DNA of 64,000 nucleotides from CANMXU01 sp052030545 (GTDB lineage Bacteria > Pseudomonadota > Gammaproteobacteria > Enterobacterales > Alteromonadaceae). The notes beneath the pieces were generated by a model, which saw nothing but the letters and a program-made list of their open reading frames with translations, was not told the origin of the DNA and searched no databases. The DNA is taken from the NCBI RefSeq assembly GCF_052030545.1, contig NZ_JBPDIH010000013.1, positions 1-64,000 on the forward strand. The letters are read 5' to 3'. Position numbers and translations under genes: made by a program. How positions within the stretch are numbered: position 1 is the stretch's first letter; each line of letters starts with the position of its first letter. Shown piece after piece: positions 54,761 through 63,463 of the stretch.

Positions 54761-57007
54761 ATGAAGAAATCGATTATTCGTTACACCGGTATAGTGGCTT
54801 TAGCGTCACTTTTAGTGGCGTGCGGAGGCAATAACGACGATACAAAAGTACCAGAAGTAGAAGTTCCCGAAACTCCAGCTCCGCCACCGCCTGAAACAGA
54901 AAAACCAGAAACAGAAACCCCTGACCCTGCGGAAATCACCAACGGTAGTTTTGAAGAAGATACCGCGGGTCAAACCTCTCCGCTAGGCAATTGGATATTC
55001 AGACCTGATCAAGAAGCAAGCGCTTCTTCTACGATTGAAGTAATCGAATCAGAAGAAGGAGTTAATAGCTATAAAGGTACAAAAGCCGTTGAAGTTGTTG
55101 TTAGTACATTAGGAGACAACCCTTGGGGTATTGAAATCGCCTATGAAGACATTCCTGTTATTGGCGGTAAGACCTATGAATTTAGTGTTTGGGTAAAAGG
55201 AGAAGAGGGAACTAGCGCAGATTTTTGGGTGCAAACACCTGCGCCTGCCTATGGTCAACTCAGCCTTGTAAAAGAAGCTCTAACCGGTGAGTGGCAACAA
55301 ATTACACTAACAGCAGCAACTAGCGAAGCTGATACGTTAATCAGATTAGCCATTCACTTTTCGAAAGAAGAAAACATCGACAAATCGATATTTATAGACG
55401 AATTTTCAGGGGTTATTTTAACTGACGTACCTGCTGAAGAAATTCCTGATGTTGAATACAGTGCCGTTACCGTTGAAAGCTTAAAGGCACTAGCACCTGA
55501 TTTTCATCTTGGTGTTGCGGTTCCTGCGGGTGGTTTTGGTAACAGCATCATCAACAGACCTGAAGTAAAAACGCTTATCGAACAGCACTTTAATCAGTTA
55601 TCTGCTGAAAACATAATGAAACCGACTTATTTGCAGCCAGAGCAAGGCGAGTTTTTCTATGATGATTCTGATGAACTTGTTAATTATGCAAAAGACAATT
55701 CACTCTCTGTGCACGGCCATGTATTTATCTGGCATTCGCAAATCGCTGGTTGGATGGAAACCTTCGAAGGCGATAGAGACGAGTGGGTGACCATGATGGA
55801 AGATCATATCACGCAAATCGCCACTCACTTTGAAGAAGAAGGTGATAACGACACCATAACTAGCTGGGACGTAGTTAATGAAGCCTTTATGGAGAATGGA
55901 AAATATCGCGGTGAAAAAACCACCACTGACAGTGCCGATGCATCTGTTTGGTTTGAAAATATTGGTGCTGAATTTTTACCGTTAGCCTTTAAAGCCGCAA
56001 GAGCAGCAGATCCTGATGCCGATTTATACTACAACGATTACAACCTAATTTGGAATGGCGATAAATTGGACGCTGTTATCGACATGGTTAACGATTTCCA
56101 AACCAATGGTGTACCAATTGACGGCATCGGCTTTCAATCTCATATTTCACTTAACAGCCCAGATATCGCAACAATTCAAGCACAACTGCAAAAAGTGGTC
56201 GATATTCGCCCTAAAATTAAAGTAAAAATTACTGAGCTAGATGTTCGTATGAACAATGAAGGCGGTGCCCCTTTAACCTACCTAACTAGTGAAAGAGCTG
56301 ATCAACAAAAGCAATACTATTACGACATTGTTAAAACGTATTTAGAAACCGTGCCTGTCGATCAACGTGGTGGCATTACCGTTTGGGGTGTAGTTGACGG
56401 CGACAGTTGGTTGCAAACATGGCCCGAGCCTACTACCGAGTGGCCACTTTTATTTTTTAATGACCTTAGCGCCAAACCAGCGCTACAAGGTTTCGCTGAC
56501 GCTTTAGCAGAATTAATTGAAGTGGTAGAAGCACCAGAAGCTTCGAATGAAATACTGACCAACGCGAGCTTCGAAGACGGACTTGACTCATGGCAAGCTC
56601 GTGGAGATGCAAACATAACCTTAGCAACTACACAAGCTCACAGTGGCGACAATAGTGCCTTAGTGGCGAGTCGTACAGCAACTTGGAACGGTATTCAAAC
56701 GGATATTAAAGGGTTACTAACAACAGGTGAAACCTATAACGTTTCAGCTTGGGTTAAACTCGCGGATGATAACAGCGCGGTATCTCCCGGCATAAAACTC
56801 ACACTGGAAATACAGCATGAAAGTACTGATTACCTTGAACTAACGCCTGTTACCACAGTAGCCCCTGGGGATTGGGTGCAACTATCAGGTACTTATACTC
56901 ACTCGATCACAACTGAAGAAAGTGTCGCCTTGCTTTATGCGGAATCAGATGAGCTAACCGCTGATTTTTATGTGGATGATGTATCGTTTACATTAGTAGA
57001 AGAATAA
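54761..57007 (+). CDS. GH10 endo-beta-1,4-xylanase lipoprotein with two CBM-like modules
   Basis: This 748-residue lipoprotein (lipobox LLVAC, then GGN and a Pro/Glu/Thr-rich linker) has three parts. An N-terminal CBM4/9/22-like sandwich spans about 50-230 (NGSFEED...IFIDEFSGV). The GH10 barrel spans about 240-610, with acid/base Glu374 (WDVVNEAF), nucleophile Glu492 (KITELDVRM), HGHVFIWHSQ and VWGVVDGDSW. A second CBM-like sandwich lies at the C-terminus (NASFEDGLDSW...FYVDDVSFTLV). It would hydrolyse xylan at the cell surface. ATG 54761 follows AAGGA; the longer frame from 54707 would bury the lipobox signal behind a polar leader. Confidence 0.93.
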   Translation: MKKSIIRYTGIVALASLLVACGGNNDDTKVPEVEVPETPAPPPPETEKPETETPDPAEITNGSFEEDTAGQTSPLGNWIFRPDQEASASSTIEVIESEEGVNSYKGTKAVEVVVSTLGDNPWGIEIAYEDIPVIGGKTYEFSVWVKGEEGTSADFWVQTPAPAYGQLSLVKEALTGEWQQITLTAATSEADTLIRLAIHFSKEENIDKSIFIDEFSGVILTDVPAEEIPDVEYSAVTVESLKALAPDFHLGVAVPAGGFGNSIINRPEVKTLIEQHFNQLSAENIMKPTYLQPEQGEFFYDDSDELVNYAKDNSLSVHGHVFIWHSQIAGWMETFEGDRDEWVTMMEDHITQIATHFEEEGDNDTITSWDVVNEAFMENGKYRGEKTTTDSADASVWFENIGAEFLPLAFKAARAADPDADLYYNDYNLIWNGDKLDAVIDMVNDFQTNGVPIDGIGFQSHISLNSPDIATIQAQLQKVVDIRPKIKVKITELDVRMNNEGGAPLTYLTSERADQQKQYYYDIVKTYLETVPVDQRGGITVWGVVDGDSWLQTWPEPTTEWPLLFFNDLSAKPALQGFADALAELIEVVEAPEASNEILTNASFEDGLDSWQARGDANITLATTQAHSGDNSALVASRTATWNGIQTDIKGLLTTGETYNVSAWVKLADDNSAVSPGIKLTLEIQHESTDYLELTPVTTVAPGDWVQLSGTYTHSITTEESVALLYAESDELTADFYVDDVSFTLVEE

Positions 57008-57040
57008 AACTCAACGCCTAACGGGTTACTCAACACTAAA

Positions 57041-57072
57041 AAGCGGCCACTTGAAAAAGTAGGCCGCTTATT
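57041..57072 (+). terminator. Terminator-like hairpin after the xylanase gene
   Basis: AAGCGGCC (57041-57048) pairs with GGCCGCTT (57062-57069), and the inner ACTT/AAGT extends the stem with one bulge. The T-run is short (TATTTA). It lies 34 bp past the stop. Confidence 0.6.
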
Positions 57073-57091
57073 TAGATCTCAGAGTCCAATG

Positions 57092-57363
57092 ATACCAATT
57101 TGATTAAATAAATGATCGTCCCTTTGAGATAAAACACTTCAATGCAAGTCGCTTTTTTAGCAAAGGTTATTCCCTTGCAAAAATAAGGAACACCACAATA
57201 GAGTGTTTCAGCAAGCCGTTTCGAAGCTTTTCAGCGGTCCGTTCCACCCCTTAATTGCTGTGTAAAAGTCTTTGATATAGAAGACTATACCTGCAAAATT
57301 TTTGCGAGTTCTAGCACCGCTGAAATAGCGCTGAGTTGACCAAGTTATTAATCAAATTGGTAT
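57092..57363. mobile_element. 272-bp non-coding element with perfect 16-bp terminal inverted repeats
   Basis: ATACCAATTTGATTAA (57092-57107) and TTAATCAAATTGGTAT (57348-57363) are exact inverted repeats bounding a stretch with no gene. The ends and size fit a dispersed miniature element of Alteromonadales. Similar single ends occur at 40404 (left-end-like) and about 59801-59814 (AAATTGGTATTAA, right-end-like), so this family may be common in the genome. It sits between the xylanase and the arsenic operon. Confidence 0.7.
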
Positions 57364-57430
57364 TAATAGAGCTTTTTAGGTTACACAAAAATCGATAATA
57401 ACTTTTTACAAAACTTAGCTTGCAGCTAGA

Positions 57431-57450
57431 ATATAATAAACTTATTATAT
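57431..57450. promoter_or_regulatory. ArsR-type operator upstream of the arsenic operon
   Basis: ATATAATAA (57431-57439) and TTATTATAT (57442-57450) form a perfect inverted repeat with a 2-nt centre, 26 bp before the ArsC-ArsR start; a further TTTATTAT half-site follows. AT-rich dyads of this kind are typical ArsR/SmtB operators, so the fused protein likely represses its own operon. Confidence 0.7.
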
Positions 57451-57475
57451 AACAAATTTATTATGTGAGTTATTC

Positions 57476-58237
57476 ATGAAAGTTCTCTTCTTATGCACCG
57501 AAAATTCAGCTCGTTCTATAATGGCCGAAGCCTTGTTAAAACATCATGGAAAAGGCGAGTACGAGGTATACAGCGCGGGTAGTGAACCATTTAATGTTGA
57601 CAGACGCACGCTGTCGGCAATTGAACACTTTGGCTTATCTACCGAGGGTTTGCGTTCTAAACACCTTGATGAAATAAGCAGTATTCATTTCGACTTTGTG
57701 ATCACGCTGTGTGATAAAGCAGCAAAAGAATGCCATAACCAAGTTAGCGGCACAAATAGCATCGCTTGGGATTTTCCTGAGCCTCGTTCTCGCAAAGATG
57801 CCAACCCGTTTGAAAAAACACTACAAGAGTTAAACGCGCGAATAAAAATGTTTTTACTGATACAGGAAAAGCAAAAACCCGCACCGATAACACCCACAAC
57901 ATTTTACAAAGCACTGGCAGATGATATTCGCTTGAAAACGCTATTGATAATTGCCGTTGAAAAAGAGGCATGTGTTTGTGAGCTAATGACCGCACTTGAT
58001 GAAGAAAGCCAACCTAAAGTATCTCGTCATCTAGCACAGCTTCGAAAAACAGGTATTTTGTCTGGTAGAAAGCACCAACAATGGGTATTTTATTCAATCA
58101 ATCCAACACTACCTGAGTGGATGAAGCAAACGATTACTTCAACGGTAGTCAATGAACCTATTTTTATTGAACAAGAATTGGCAAAGCTAAACGCAATGGG
58201 TGATCGCCCAACGCGCGTAGCAAGCTGCTGTAATTAA
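57476..58237 (+). CDS. Fused arsenate reductase (LMW-PTP type) and ArsR-family repressor
   Basis: This 253-residue protein has two parts. Residues 1-135 are a thioredoxin-coupled-type arsenate reductase with the phosphatase P-loop C7-x5-R13 (CTENSAR), the resolving cysteines Cys79 and Cys86 (seven apart as in that family) and the DPS-like acid region WDFPEPRSRKDANP. Residues about 140-253 are a winged-helix ArsR domain (FYKALADDIRLKTLLII, ACVCELMTAL, PKVSRHLAQLRKTGIL), with a Cys-x-Cys arsenite site and a C-terminal CC pair. One chain could both reduce arsenate and sense the arsenite produced. It heads an operon with acr3 and a phosphatase. Confidence 0.9.
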   Translation: MKVLFLCTENSARSIMAEALLKHHGKGEYEVYSAGSEPFNVDRRTLSAIEHFGLSTEGLRSKHLDEISSIHFDFVITLCDKAAKECHNQVSGTNSIAWDFPEPRSRKDANPFEKTLQELNARIKMFLLIQEKQKPAPITPTTFYKALADDIRLKTLLIIAVEKEACVCELMTALDEESQPKVSRHLAQLRKTGILSGRKHQQWVFYSINPTLPEWMKQTITSTVVNEPIFIEQELAKLNAMGDRPTRVASCCN

Positions 58238-58247
58238 GGTATTAACC

Positions 58248-59270
58248 ATGGGAATTTTTGAACGTTATTTAACACTTTGGGTCGCAATAGCTATTGCTGC
58301 TGGTGTCGCGCTAGGTGTTGTTTATCCGCCGCTTTTTGAAACGGTTGCAATGCTTGAGGTTGCCCATGTTAACGTGGTGGTTGCGGTGTTCATCTGGGTG
58401 ATGATCTACCCCATGATGGTACAAGTGGATTTTTCAACTATCAAAGAAGTGGGCAAAAACCCACAAGGGTTAGTACTAACATTAGTGATCAACTGGCTTA
58501 TTAAACCATTTTCTATGGCGGCATTAGGCTGGCTTTTCTTTGAAGGATTATTTGCCGACTTTGTTTCACCTGAAACTGCGCAAGAATATATTGCAGGCAT
58601 GATTTTACTTGGTGTCGCTCCTTGTACGGCGATGGTATTTGTTTGGTCGCAACTAACAAAAGGCGATGCTAATTACACCTTGGTTCAGGTTTCGGTTAAC
58701 GACATTATCATGATTTTTGCCTTCGCCCCAATTGCAGGATTATTGCTAGGGGTATCAGACATTCATGTCCCTTGGGGAACCTTGGTAATATCTGTGGTAC
58801 TTTACGTATTGTTGCCTTTAATTGCAGGAATAATCACGCGAAAAACGTTAAATAGATCAGGTCGTGATGAAGCGGCTATCACTAGCTTGTTAGAGAAGTT
58901 AAAACCTTTTTCTGTTATTGGTTTACTAGCGACTGTGGTGCTGCTGTTTGGGTTTCAAGCGAATACCATTTTAGCGCAACCGATAAATATTGTCTTAATT
59001 GCTATCCCGCTGATTATTCAATCGTATGGTATTTTCATTATTGCTTATTTTATCGCTGTTAAACTTAAACTCAAACACAACATCGCTGCCCCTGCTAGTT
59101 TAATTGGTACATCAAACTTCTTTGAAATGGCAGTTGCTGTGGCAATTTCCCTTTTTGGCCTTCATTCAGGAGCGGCGTTAGCAACGGTGGTTGGCGTACT
59201 TGTTGAAGTACCCGTTATGCTGTCTCTTGTGGCGATAGTGAACAGAACAACACATTGGTTTAACGAATAA
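58248..59270 (+). CDS. acr3: Acr3-family arsenite efflux transporter
   Basis: This 340-residue inner-membrane protein has about ten helices. The family segments WVMIYPMMVQVDFSTI, GVAPCTAMVFVWSQL (with the conserved cysteine) and APASLIGTSNFFEMAVAVAISLFG are those of Acr3 permeases, which export arsenite using the proton gradient. It starts 10 bp after the ArsC-ArsR fusion, which would supply arsenite and control expression. Confidence 0.95.
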   Translation: MGIFERYLTLWVAIAIAAGVALGVVYPPLFETVAMLEVAHVNVVVAVFIWVMIYPMMVQVDFSTIKEVGKNPQGLVLTLVINWLIKPFSMAALGWLFFEGLFADFVSPETAQEYIAGMILLGVAPCTAMVFVWSQLTKGDANYTLVQVSVNDIIMIFAFAPIAGLLLGVSDIHVPWGTLVISVVLYVLLPLIAGIITRKTLNRSGRDEAAITSLLEKLKPFSVIGLLATVVLLFGFQANTILAQPINIVLIAIPLIIQSYGIFIIAYFIAVKLKLKHNIAAPASLIGTSNFFEMAVAVAISLFGLHSGAALATVVGVLVEVPVMLSLVAIVNRTTHWFNE

Positions 59271-59284
59271 TTAAGAGGTTTTTT

Positions 59285-59788
59285 ATGCAAACTCACCCAT
59301 ATGACACATTATCGCTTGATAATGGCGCAAGCTTTATTTTTACACCTTGCCCTGGCACGAAAGGCGTTGATTTAACAACCTCTGTAGAGCAATTAAAAGC
59401 TGCAGGGGCACGCGCTATTGTCACGCTTATGTACGAAGCCGAGATGAAGAAAAATGCAGCCAATGCACTTCCAAACATCTGTAACGAGCAAGGAGTAAAA
59501 TGGTTTCAATTACCCATTTTAGATGACGATGCACCCAATGAAGATTTTGCCGCAGCACTCAAATCTCACCTTGAAGACCTGCTAGCTATTTTGCGTGATC
59601 AAGGCACTATTGCTGTACATTGCAAAGGCGGCTCAGGTCGCACGGGATTGGTGATTGGCATACTGATGTATGAGCTAGGTTACAGCAAAGCAGAAATAAT
59701 TAAGCAAGTGCAGAAAATTCGCCCTAAGGCGCTTTCCCATTCTGTACAACTTTCATTTTTCAATGGCTTTCAAAAAGTAGGGGCATAA
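59285..59788 (+). CDS. Dual-specificity/CDKN3-like protein phosphatase in the arsenic operon
   Basis: This 167-residue cytoplasmic phosphatase has the C-x5-R loop HCKGGSGRTG, with Cys113 and Arg119, and an upstream acidic loop LPILDDDAPNEDF that supplies the general acid. The sequence resembles CDKN3/KAP-type or plant-like dual-specificity phosphatases. It starts 14 bp after acr3 with AGAGG, so it belongs to the ars operon. Its role there is unknown; it could act on a protein, or on arsenate-like oxyanions given its chemistry (speculative). Confidence 0.82.
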   Translation: MQTHPYDTLSLDNGASFIFTPCPGTKGVDLTTSVEQLKAAGARAIVTLMYEAEMKKNAANALPNICNEQGVKWFQLPILDDDAPNEDFAAALKSHLEDLLAILRDQGTIAVHCKGGSGRTGLVIGILMYELGYSKAEIIKQVQKIRPKALSHSVQLSFFNGFQKVGA

Positions 59789-59820
59789 ATAAGCCCCTTA
59801 AAATTGGTATTAACGATTTT

Positions 59821-59855
59821 AGCTGCATGGGTATTTAACACTCATGCGGCTTTTC
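59821..59855 (+). terminator. Terminator of the arsenic operon
   Basis: AGCTGCATGGGT (59821-59832) pairs with ACTCATGCGGCT (59840-59851) with two G-T pairs around a 7-nt loop, followed by TTTT. It lies 32 bp past the phosphatase stop. Confidence 0.7.
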
Positions 59856-59917
59856 GTTGACTAGAAATTGAGCTTGTCAAATTGTAGAAGTTTTTAGGAC
59901 GGGTCAGATTAAATAAA

Positions 59918-59946
59918 AAAGGCACTAAACTAAGTTTAGTGCCTTT
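59918..59946 (-). terminator. Terminator of glmS
   Basis: AAAGGCACTAAAC (59918-59930) pairs perfectly with GTTTAGTGCCTTT (59934-59946). On the minus strand a T-run follows (complement of the A-run at 59915-59920). It lies 46 bp past the glmS stop. Confidence 0.85.
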
Positions 59947-59992
59947 AAAGTTTCGAACTTTATTTTAGAATTCAAAAAATCTAAGTTTTTGA

Positions 59993-61825
59993 TTATTCTA
60001 CAGTTACTGACTTGGCAAGGTTACGAGGTTGGTCAACATCAGTACCTTTAATTATCGCCACATAATAAGAAAGTAATTGTAATGGCAAGGTGTAAACGAT
60101 TGGTGCGATCACTTCGTCACATAGTGGCACGTTTATCACTTTCATGGTTTCATCGCTGGTAAATTTGGCGTTGCTATCGGCAAAAACATACATTAAACCG
60201 CCACGAGCACGCACTTCTTCAACGTTTGATTTTAATTTTTCAATTAAGTCGTTTTGCGGCGCAACAACAATTACTGGCATTTCAGCGTCGATTAGCGCTA
60301 GTGGGCCATGTTTTAACTCGCCAGCTGCGTATGCTTCAGCGTGAATGTATGAAATTTCTTTTAGTTTAAGCGCGCCTTCCATTGCGATAGGGTATTGATC
60401 GCCACGACCTAAAAATAAAGCGTGATGTTTATCGGCAAAATCTTCTGCTAAATCTTCAATCGAATCAGCAAGCGCTAACACTTCTTCTAATTTGTTAGGC
60501 AGCGTCATTAATGATTGTGAAATGCTAGTTTGTTGTTCATCGCTCATGCCTTTGTGCTTACCAAGGGCTAAGGTCATCATTAATAAACCAACCAATTGCG
60601 TGGTAAAGGCTTTAGTTGATGCAACACCAATTTCAGCGCCAGCTTTGGTCATAAACGCCAGATCAGATTCACGAACGAGTGATGAACCCGGTACATTACA
60701 AATCGTTAAGCTTGAGCGATAACCTAGCTCTTTTGCTAATCGTAATGCGGCAAGTGTATCGGCAGTTTCACCTGATTGAGAAATAGTCACTAATAAGGCA
60801 TTTTTGGGGACAAACGATTTACGGTATCTAAATTCACTCGCAATTTCGATATTACATGAAACGCCAGCCAATGCTTCTAACCAATAGCGTGCCACCATGC
60901 CTGAGTGATAACTGGTACCACAAGCGATAATTTGCACGTGCTCGATGTCTTTGAAGATTTCATCTGCACCTTCGCCAAAGGTATTAATATCTAATACGTT
61001 GTTGGTTAAACGACCTTCTAATGAGTTACGAATAGCAGTAGGTTGTTCGTAAGTTTCTTTGAGCATGTAATGGCGGTATTCACCTTTATCGCCAGCGTCG
61101 TGGCTCACTTCCGACTCTTTCGCTTCACGCTCTACTTTTAAGCCATTTTTATCAACAATGTTAACTTCAAAACGAGTAACTTCAGCAACATCACCTTCTT
61201 CAAGGTAAGAGAATTTACGGGTAACCGGTAATAGTGCCATTAAGTCTGAAGCTATAAAATTCTCGCCTAAGCCGTAACCAATCACTAATGGGCTACCAGA
61301 ACGTGCGACAACCACACGATCTTTATCACGAGTATCCATCACAACAGTGCCGTAAGCACCTTCAAGTTGTTTTACTGTGGTTTGTACAGCAGCAAGCAAG
61401 GTATCAGCACTTTTTAGTTCATGATGAACAAGGTGGGCAATAACTTCCGTATCGGTTTCAGATACAAATTCATACCCTAAACCTTGTAGTTGGCTGCGTA
61501 ATTCTTCGTGGTTTTCAATAATGCCGTTATGAACAACAGCAATGGTATTAGAAGATACATGTGGGTGAGCGTTTACTTCGCTTGGTGCACCGTGTGTTGC
61601 CCAACGTGTATGCGCAATACCTGTACCACCGGCTAATGGCGTTTCGGTTAACGCATCGGCTAGTTCTTGTACTTTACCTAAACGACGGGCGCGATTTAAT
61701 TGGTTATTGCTATCAATAATCGCAACACCAGCTGAATCGTAACCTCGATATTCCAATCGTTTTAGTCCTTCGACTAAAATGTCTGCCACGTCACGTTGCG
61801 CTACTGCACCTACAATGCCACACAT
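59993..61825 (-). CDS. glmS: Glutamine-fructose-6-phosphate aminotransferase
   Basis: This 610-residue enzyme makes glucosamine-6-phosphate from fructose-6-phosphate and glutamine, the first step to UDP-GlcNAc. The N-terminal glutaminase has the catalytic Cys2 (MCGIVGAV, Cys1 after Met removal). Two SIS domains follow (IACGTSYHSG, ISQSGETADT; FLGRGDQYPIAMEGALKLKEISYIHAEAYAAGELKHGP), with the usual C-terminus DQPRNLAKSVTVE. It lies 15 bp after a DeoR-type regulator gene, so it is co-transcribed with it. No ribozyme-like leader can fit in that gap. Confidence 0.98.
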   Translation of the reverse strand: MCGIVGAVAQRDVADILVEGLKRLEYRGYDSAGVAIIDSNNQLNRARRLGKVQELADALTETPLAGGTGIAHTRWATHGAPSEVNAHPHVSSNTIAVVHNGIIENHEELRSQLQGLGYEFVSETDTEVIAHLVHHELKSADTLLAAVQTTVKQLEGAYGTVVMDTRDKDRVVVARSGSPLVIGYGLGENFIASDLMALLPVTRKFSYLEEGDVAEVTRFEVNIVDKNGLKVEREAKESEVSHDAGDKGEYRHYMLKETYEQPTAIRNSLEGRLTNNVLDINTFGEGADEIFKDIEHVQIIACGTSYHSGMVARYWLEALAGVSCNIEIASEFRYRKSFVPKNALLVTISQSGETADTLAALRLAKELGYRSSLTICNVPGSSLVRESDLAFMTKAGAEIGVASTKAFTTQLVGLLMMTLALGKHKGMSDEQQTSISQSLMTLPNKLEEVLALADSIEDLAEDFADKHHALFLGRGDQYPIAMEGALKLKEISYIHAEAYAAGELKHGPLALIDAEMPVIVVAPQNDLIEKLKSNVEEVRARGGLMYVFADSNAKFTSDETMKVINVPLCDEVIAPIVYTLPLQLLSYYVAIIKGTDVDQPRNLAKSVTVE

Positions 61826-61840
61826 ACTCTTATCCTTTAT

Positions 61841-62608
61841 TTATTGGGTTTGGGCGCATATTAAGTTTACGCCTTGTTCAATGAGTTTTGTTTTTAATGA
61901 CGATGCTAAATCATCATCGGTAATTAGGGTATTAATTTTTTGCCAAGGTATTTCCAAATTTGGAATTTTACGACCTATTTTGTCTGACTCGACCATCACA
62001 ATTACTTCACGAGATACTTCTGCCATCACTTGGCTTAAACCGATAAGCTCGTTGAAAGTTGTGGTGCCGCGCTCAATATCAATGCCGTCTGCACCGATAA
62101 AAAGCTGGTCAAAGTCATACGATTTAATCACTTGCTCTGCCACTTGCCCTTTAAATGATTCCGATTGCGGATCCCATGTGCCTCCGGTCATCAAAAGGGT
62201 AGGCTCATTTTCTAAATTTTGAATGTCATTGGCGATGGCAAGTGAATTAACCATCACTACTAAGCCTTTTTTGTCCGTTAGGTATTGGCTAAGGGCTGAT
62301 GTGGTTCTGCCACTGTCAATAATAATGCGGTTATGATCTTTGATAAGTTCAGCGGCTTTTTGCGCGATAGCTAACTTTCGTTTTGAAACTTTACTCGGAT
62401 TAGCTTCAATAATTTCTGCCGGTAAAGAGATTGCTCCGCCATATCGACGCAGTAATAGACCACTTTGTTCAAGCGCGGCAAGATCTTTTCGAATAGTAAC
62501 TTCTGAAGTTTCAAACTGTTTGGCTAAATGCTCAACACTCACTTTCCCCATTTTATTGAGCTCAGTAATAATGGTATGACGTCGCTGTTGGGTATTTCTT
62601 TTCGACAT
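61841..62608 (-). CDS. DeoR-family regulator, GlmR-like
   Basis: This 255-residue regulator has a DeoR winged helix at its N-terminus (GKVSVEHLAKQFETSEVTIRKDLAALEQSGLLLRRYGGA). Its sugar-phosphate sensing C-terminal domain includes IIIDSGRTTSALSQYL, LMTGGTWDPQSESFKG and FIGADGIDIERGTTTFNE. Position between glmU and glmS matches GlmR (PA5550) of Pseudomonas aeruginosa, which affects glmS. The promoter carries two AACTTTCGTTT repeats, so autoregulation together with glmS is likely. Confidence 0.88.
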   Translation of the reverse strand: MSKRNTQQRRHTIITELNKMGKVSVEHLAKQFETSEVTIRKDLAALEQSGLLLRRYGGAISLPAEIIEANPSKVSKRKLAIAQKAAELIKDHNRIIIDSGRTTSALSQYLTDKKGLVVMVNSLAIANDIQNLENEPTLLMTGGTWDPQSESFKGQVAEQVIKSYDFDQLFIGADGIDIERGTTTFNELIGLSQVMAEVSREVIVMVESDKIGRKIPNLEIPWQKINTLITDDDLASSLKTKLIEQGVNLICAQTQ

Positions 62609-62638
62609 AACTTTCGTTTGAAACTTAAACTTTCGTTT
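62609..62638 (-). promoter_or_regulatory. Direct-repeat operator for the DeoR-type regulator (AACTTTCGTTT x2)
   Basis: Two identical 11-bp copies of AACTTTCGTTT lie at 62609-62619 and 62628-62638, directly upstream of the regulator start. CTTTCGTTT-type words are typical operators of AgaR/DeoR-family repressors. They sit where they would cover the promoter of the regulator-glmS operon. Confidence 0.7.
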
Positions 62639-62702
62639 TAAAAGATAGCGTATTAAAACAGATTATTAATGCACAGGCAAATTTGATTGTTATTCAAGCA
62701 GC

Positions 62703-63455
62703 TTATAAATCAATATGAGCAAATAAACGTTTATATTCAGCAGTGTTTTTAACCTCACTGGCAGCGCGCATTAGCAAAGAGGTGAGTGTGCTGTCAGAGT
62801 TTTTGTTTATCGCGATGTAGCTTTTACGAATGGCTTTTTCAAGCAAGGGTGCTGCGACTAAATCACCTTTAGTCATTTGGTATTTGCCCATTTCTGCACG
62901 AATTACATTAGGTTCAGTAAAAACAAAGTCGACTTTATCTTCAAAAAACAACTTGGTTGCCACTTCCATCGAACTGGCAACATAAAGGTTGCGGGTTTCC
63001 AGAAAGCCTTCTTTTATCAACAGTTGATGACCATAGGTATTTCTTACCACCGCAGTAACACGCTCTCGAATAAAGGGTAGGGAATATTGCGCTTTGCTAT
63101 AGCGACTTTTTTTACCAACAAAGGTTTGAAATAGCTGGCTAACAGGCAGAAGCCAATGAAATTGCTGCTCACGTTCATCGGTTCTAATAAGGCTGAAAAT
63201 AAGGGTATTAGGGGTAGTTTGCGCTTTTTGAAAAGCGCGTGCCCAAGGCATAAAATCTACCGGAATTGACAGCTGACTTTGCTTCATCAGCATTTTGTAT
63301 ATTTGCGCACTTGGGCCTTTTAGCTGGCCATTTACTTGATACTGCAGCAACTTACGTTCGGTTGAGACAACTTGTACTGGATTTGCCTTAACGCTTAGCG
63401 ATAAAACAAACACAGCAACAATTGTTATCCACTTCAGCCAAACATGGTTTGCCAC
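62703..63455 (-). CDS. Periplasmic solute-binding protein (SBP_bac_3-like)
   Basis: This 250-residue exported protein has a signal peptide (ITIVAVFVLSLSVKANP) and a type 2 periplasmic-binding fold of the amino-acid-binding size class. GPSAQIYKMLMKQSQLSIPVDFMPWARAFQKAQT is the N-lobe start and FVFTEPNVIRAEM a C-lobe segment. No permease or ATPase genes are adjacent, so it may be an orphan or a sensor-like binding protein. It begins 8 bp after the glmU stop and is probably co-transcribed with glmU. Confidence 0.78.
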   Translation of the reverse strand: MANHVWLKWITIVAVFVLSLSVKANPVQVVSTERKLLQYQVNGQLKGPSAQIYKMLMKQSQLSIPVDFMPWARAFQKAQTTPNTLIFSLIRTDEREQQFHWLLPVSQLFQTFVGKKSRYSKAQYSLPFIRERVTAVVRNTYGHQLLIKEGFLETRNLYVASSMEVATKLFFEDKVDFVFTEPNVIRAEMGKYQMTKGDLVAAPLLEKAIRKSYIAINKNSDSTLTSLLMRAASEVKNTAEYKRLFAHIDL

Positions 63456-63463
63456 AATAACAC

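Noticed and set aside
61826..61840. glmS ribozyme/riboswitch
   Set aside because: Only 15 bp separate glmS from the upstream regulator gene, too little for the ribozyme, which is in any case typical of Gram-positive bacteria.
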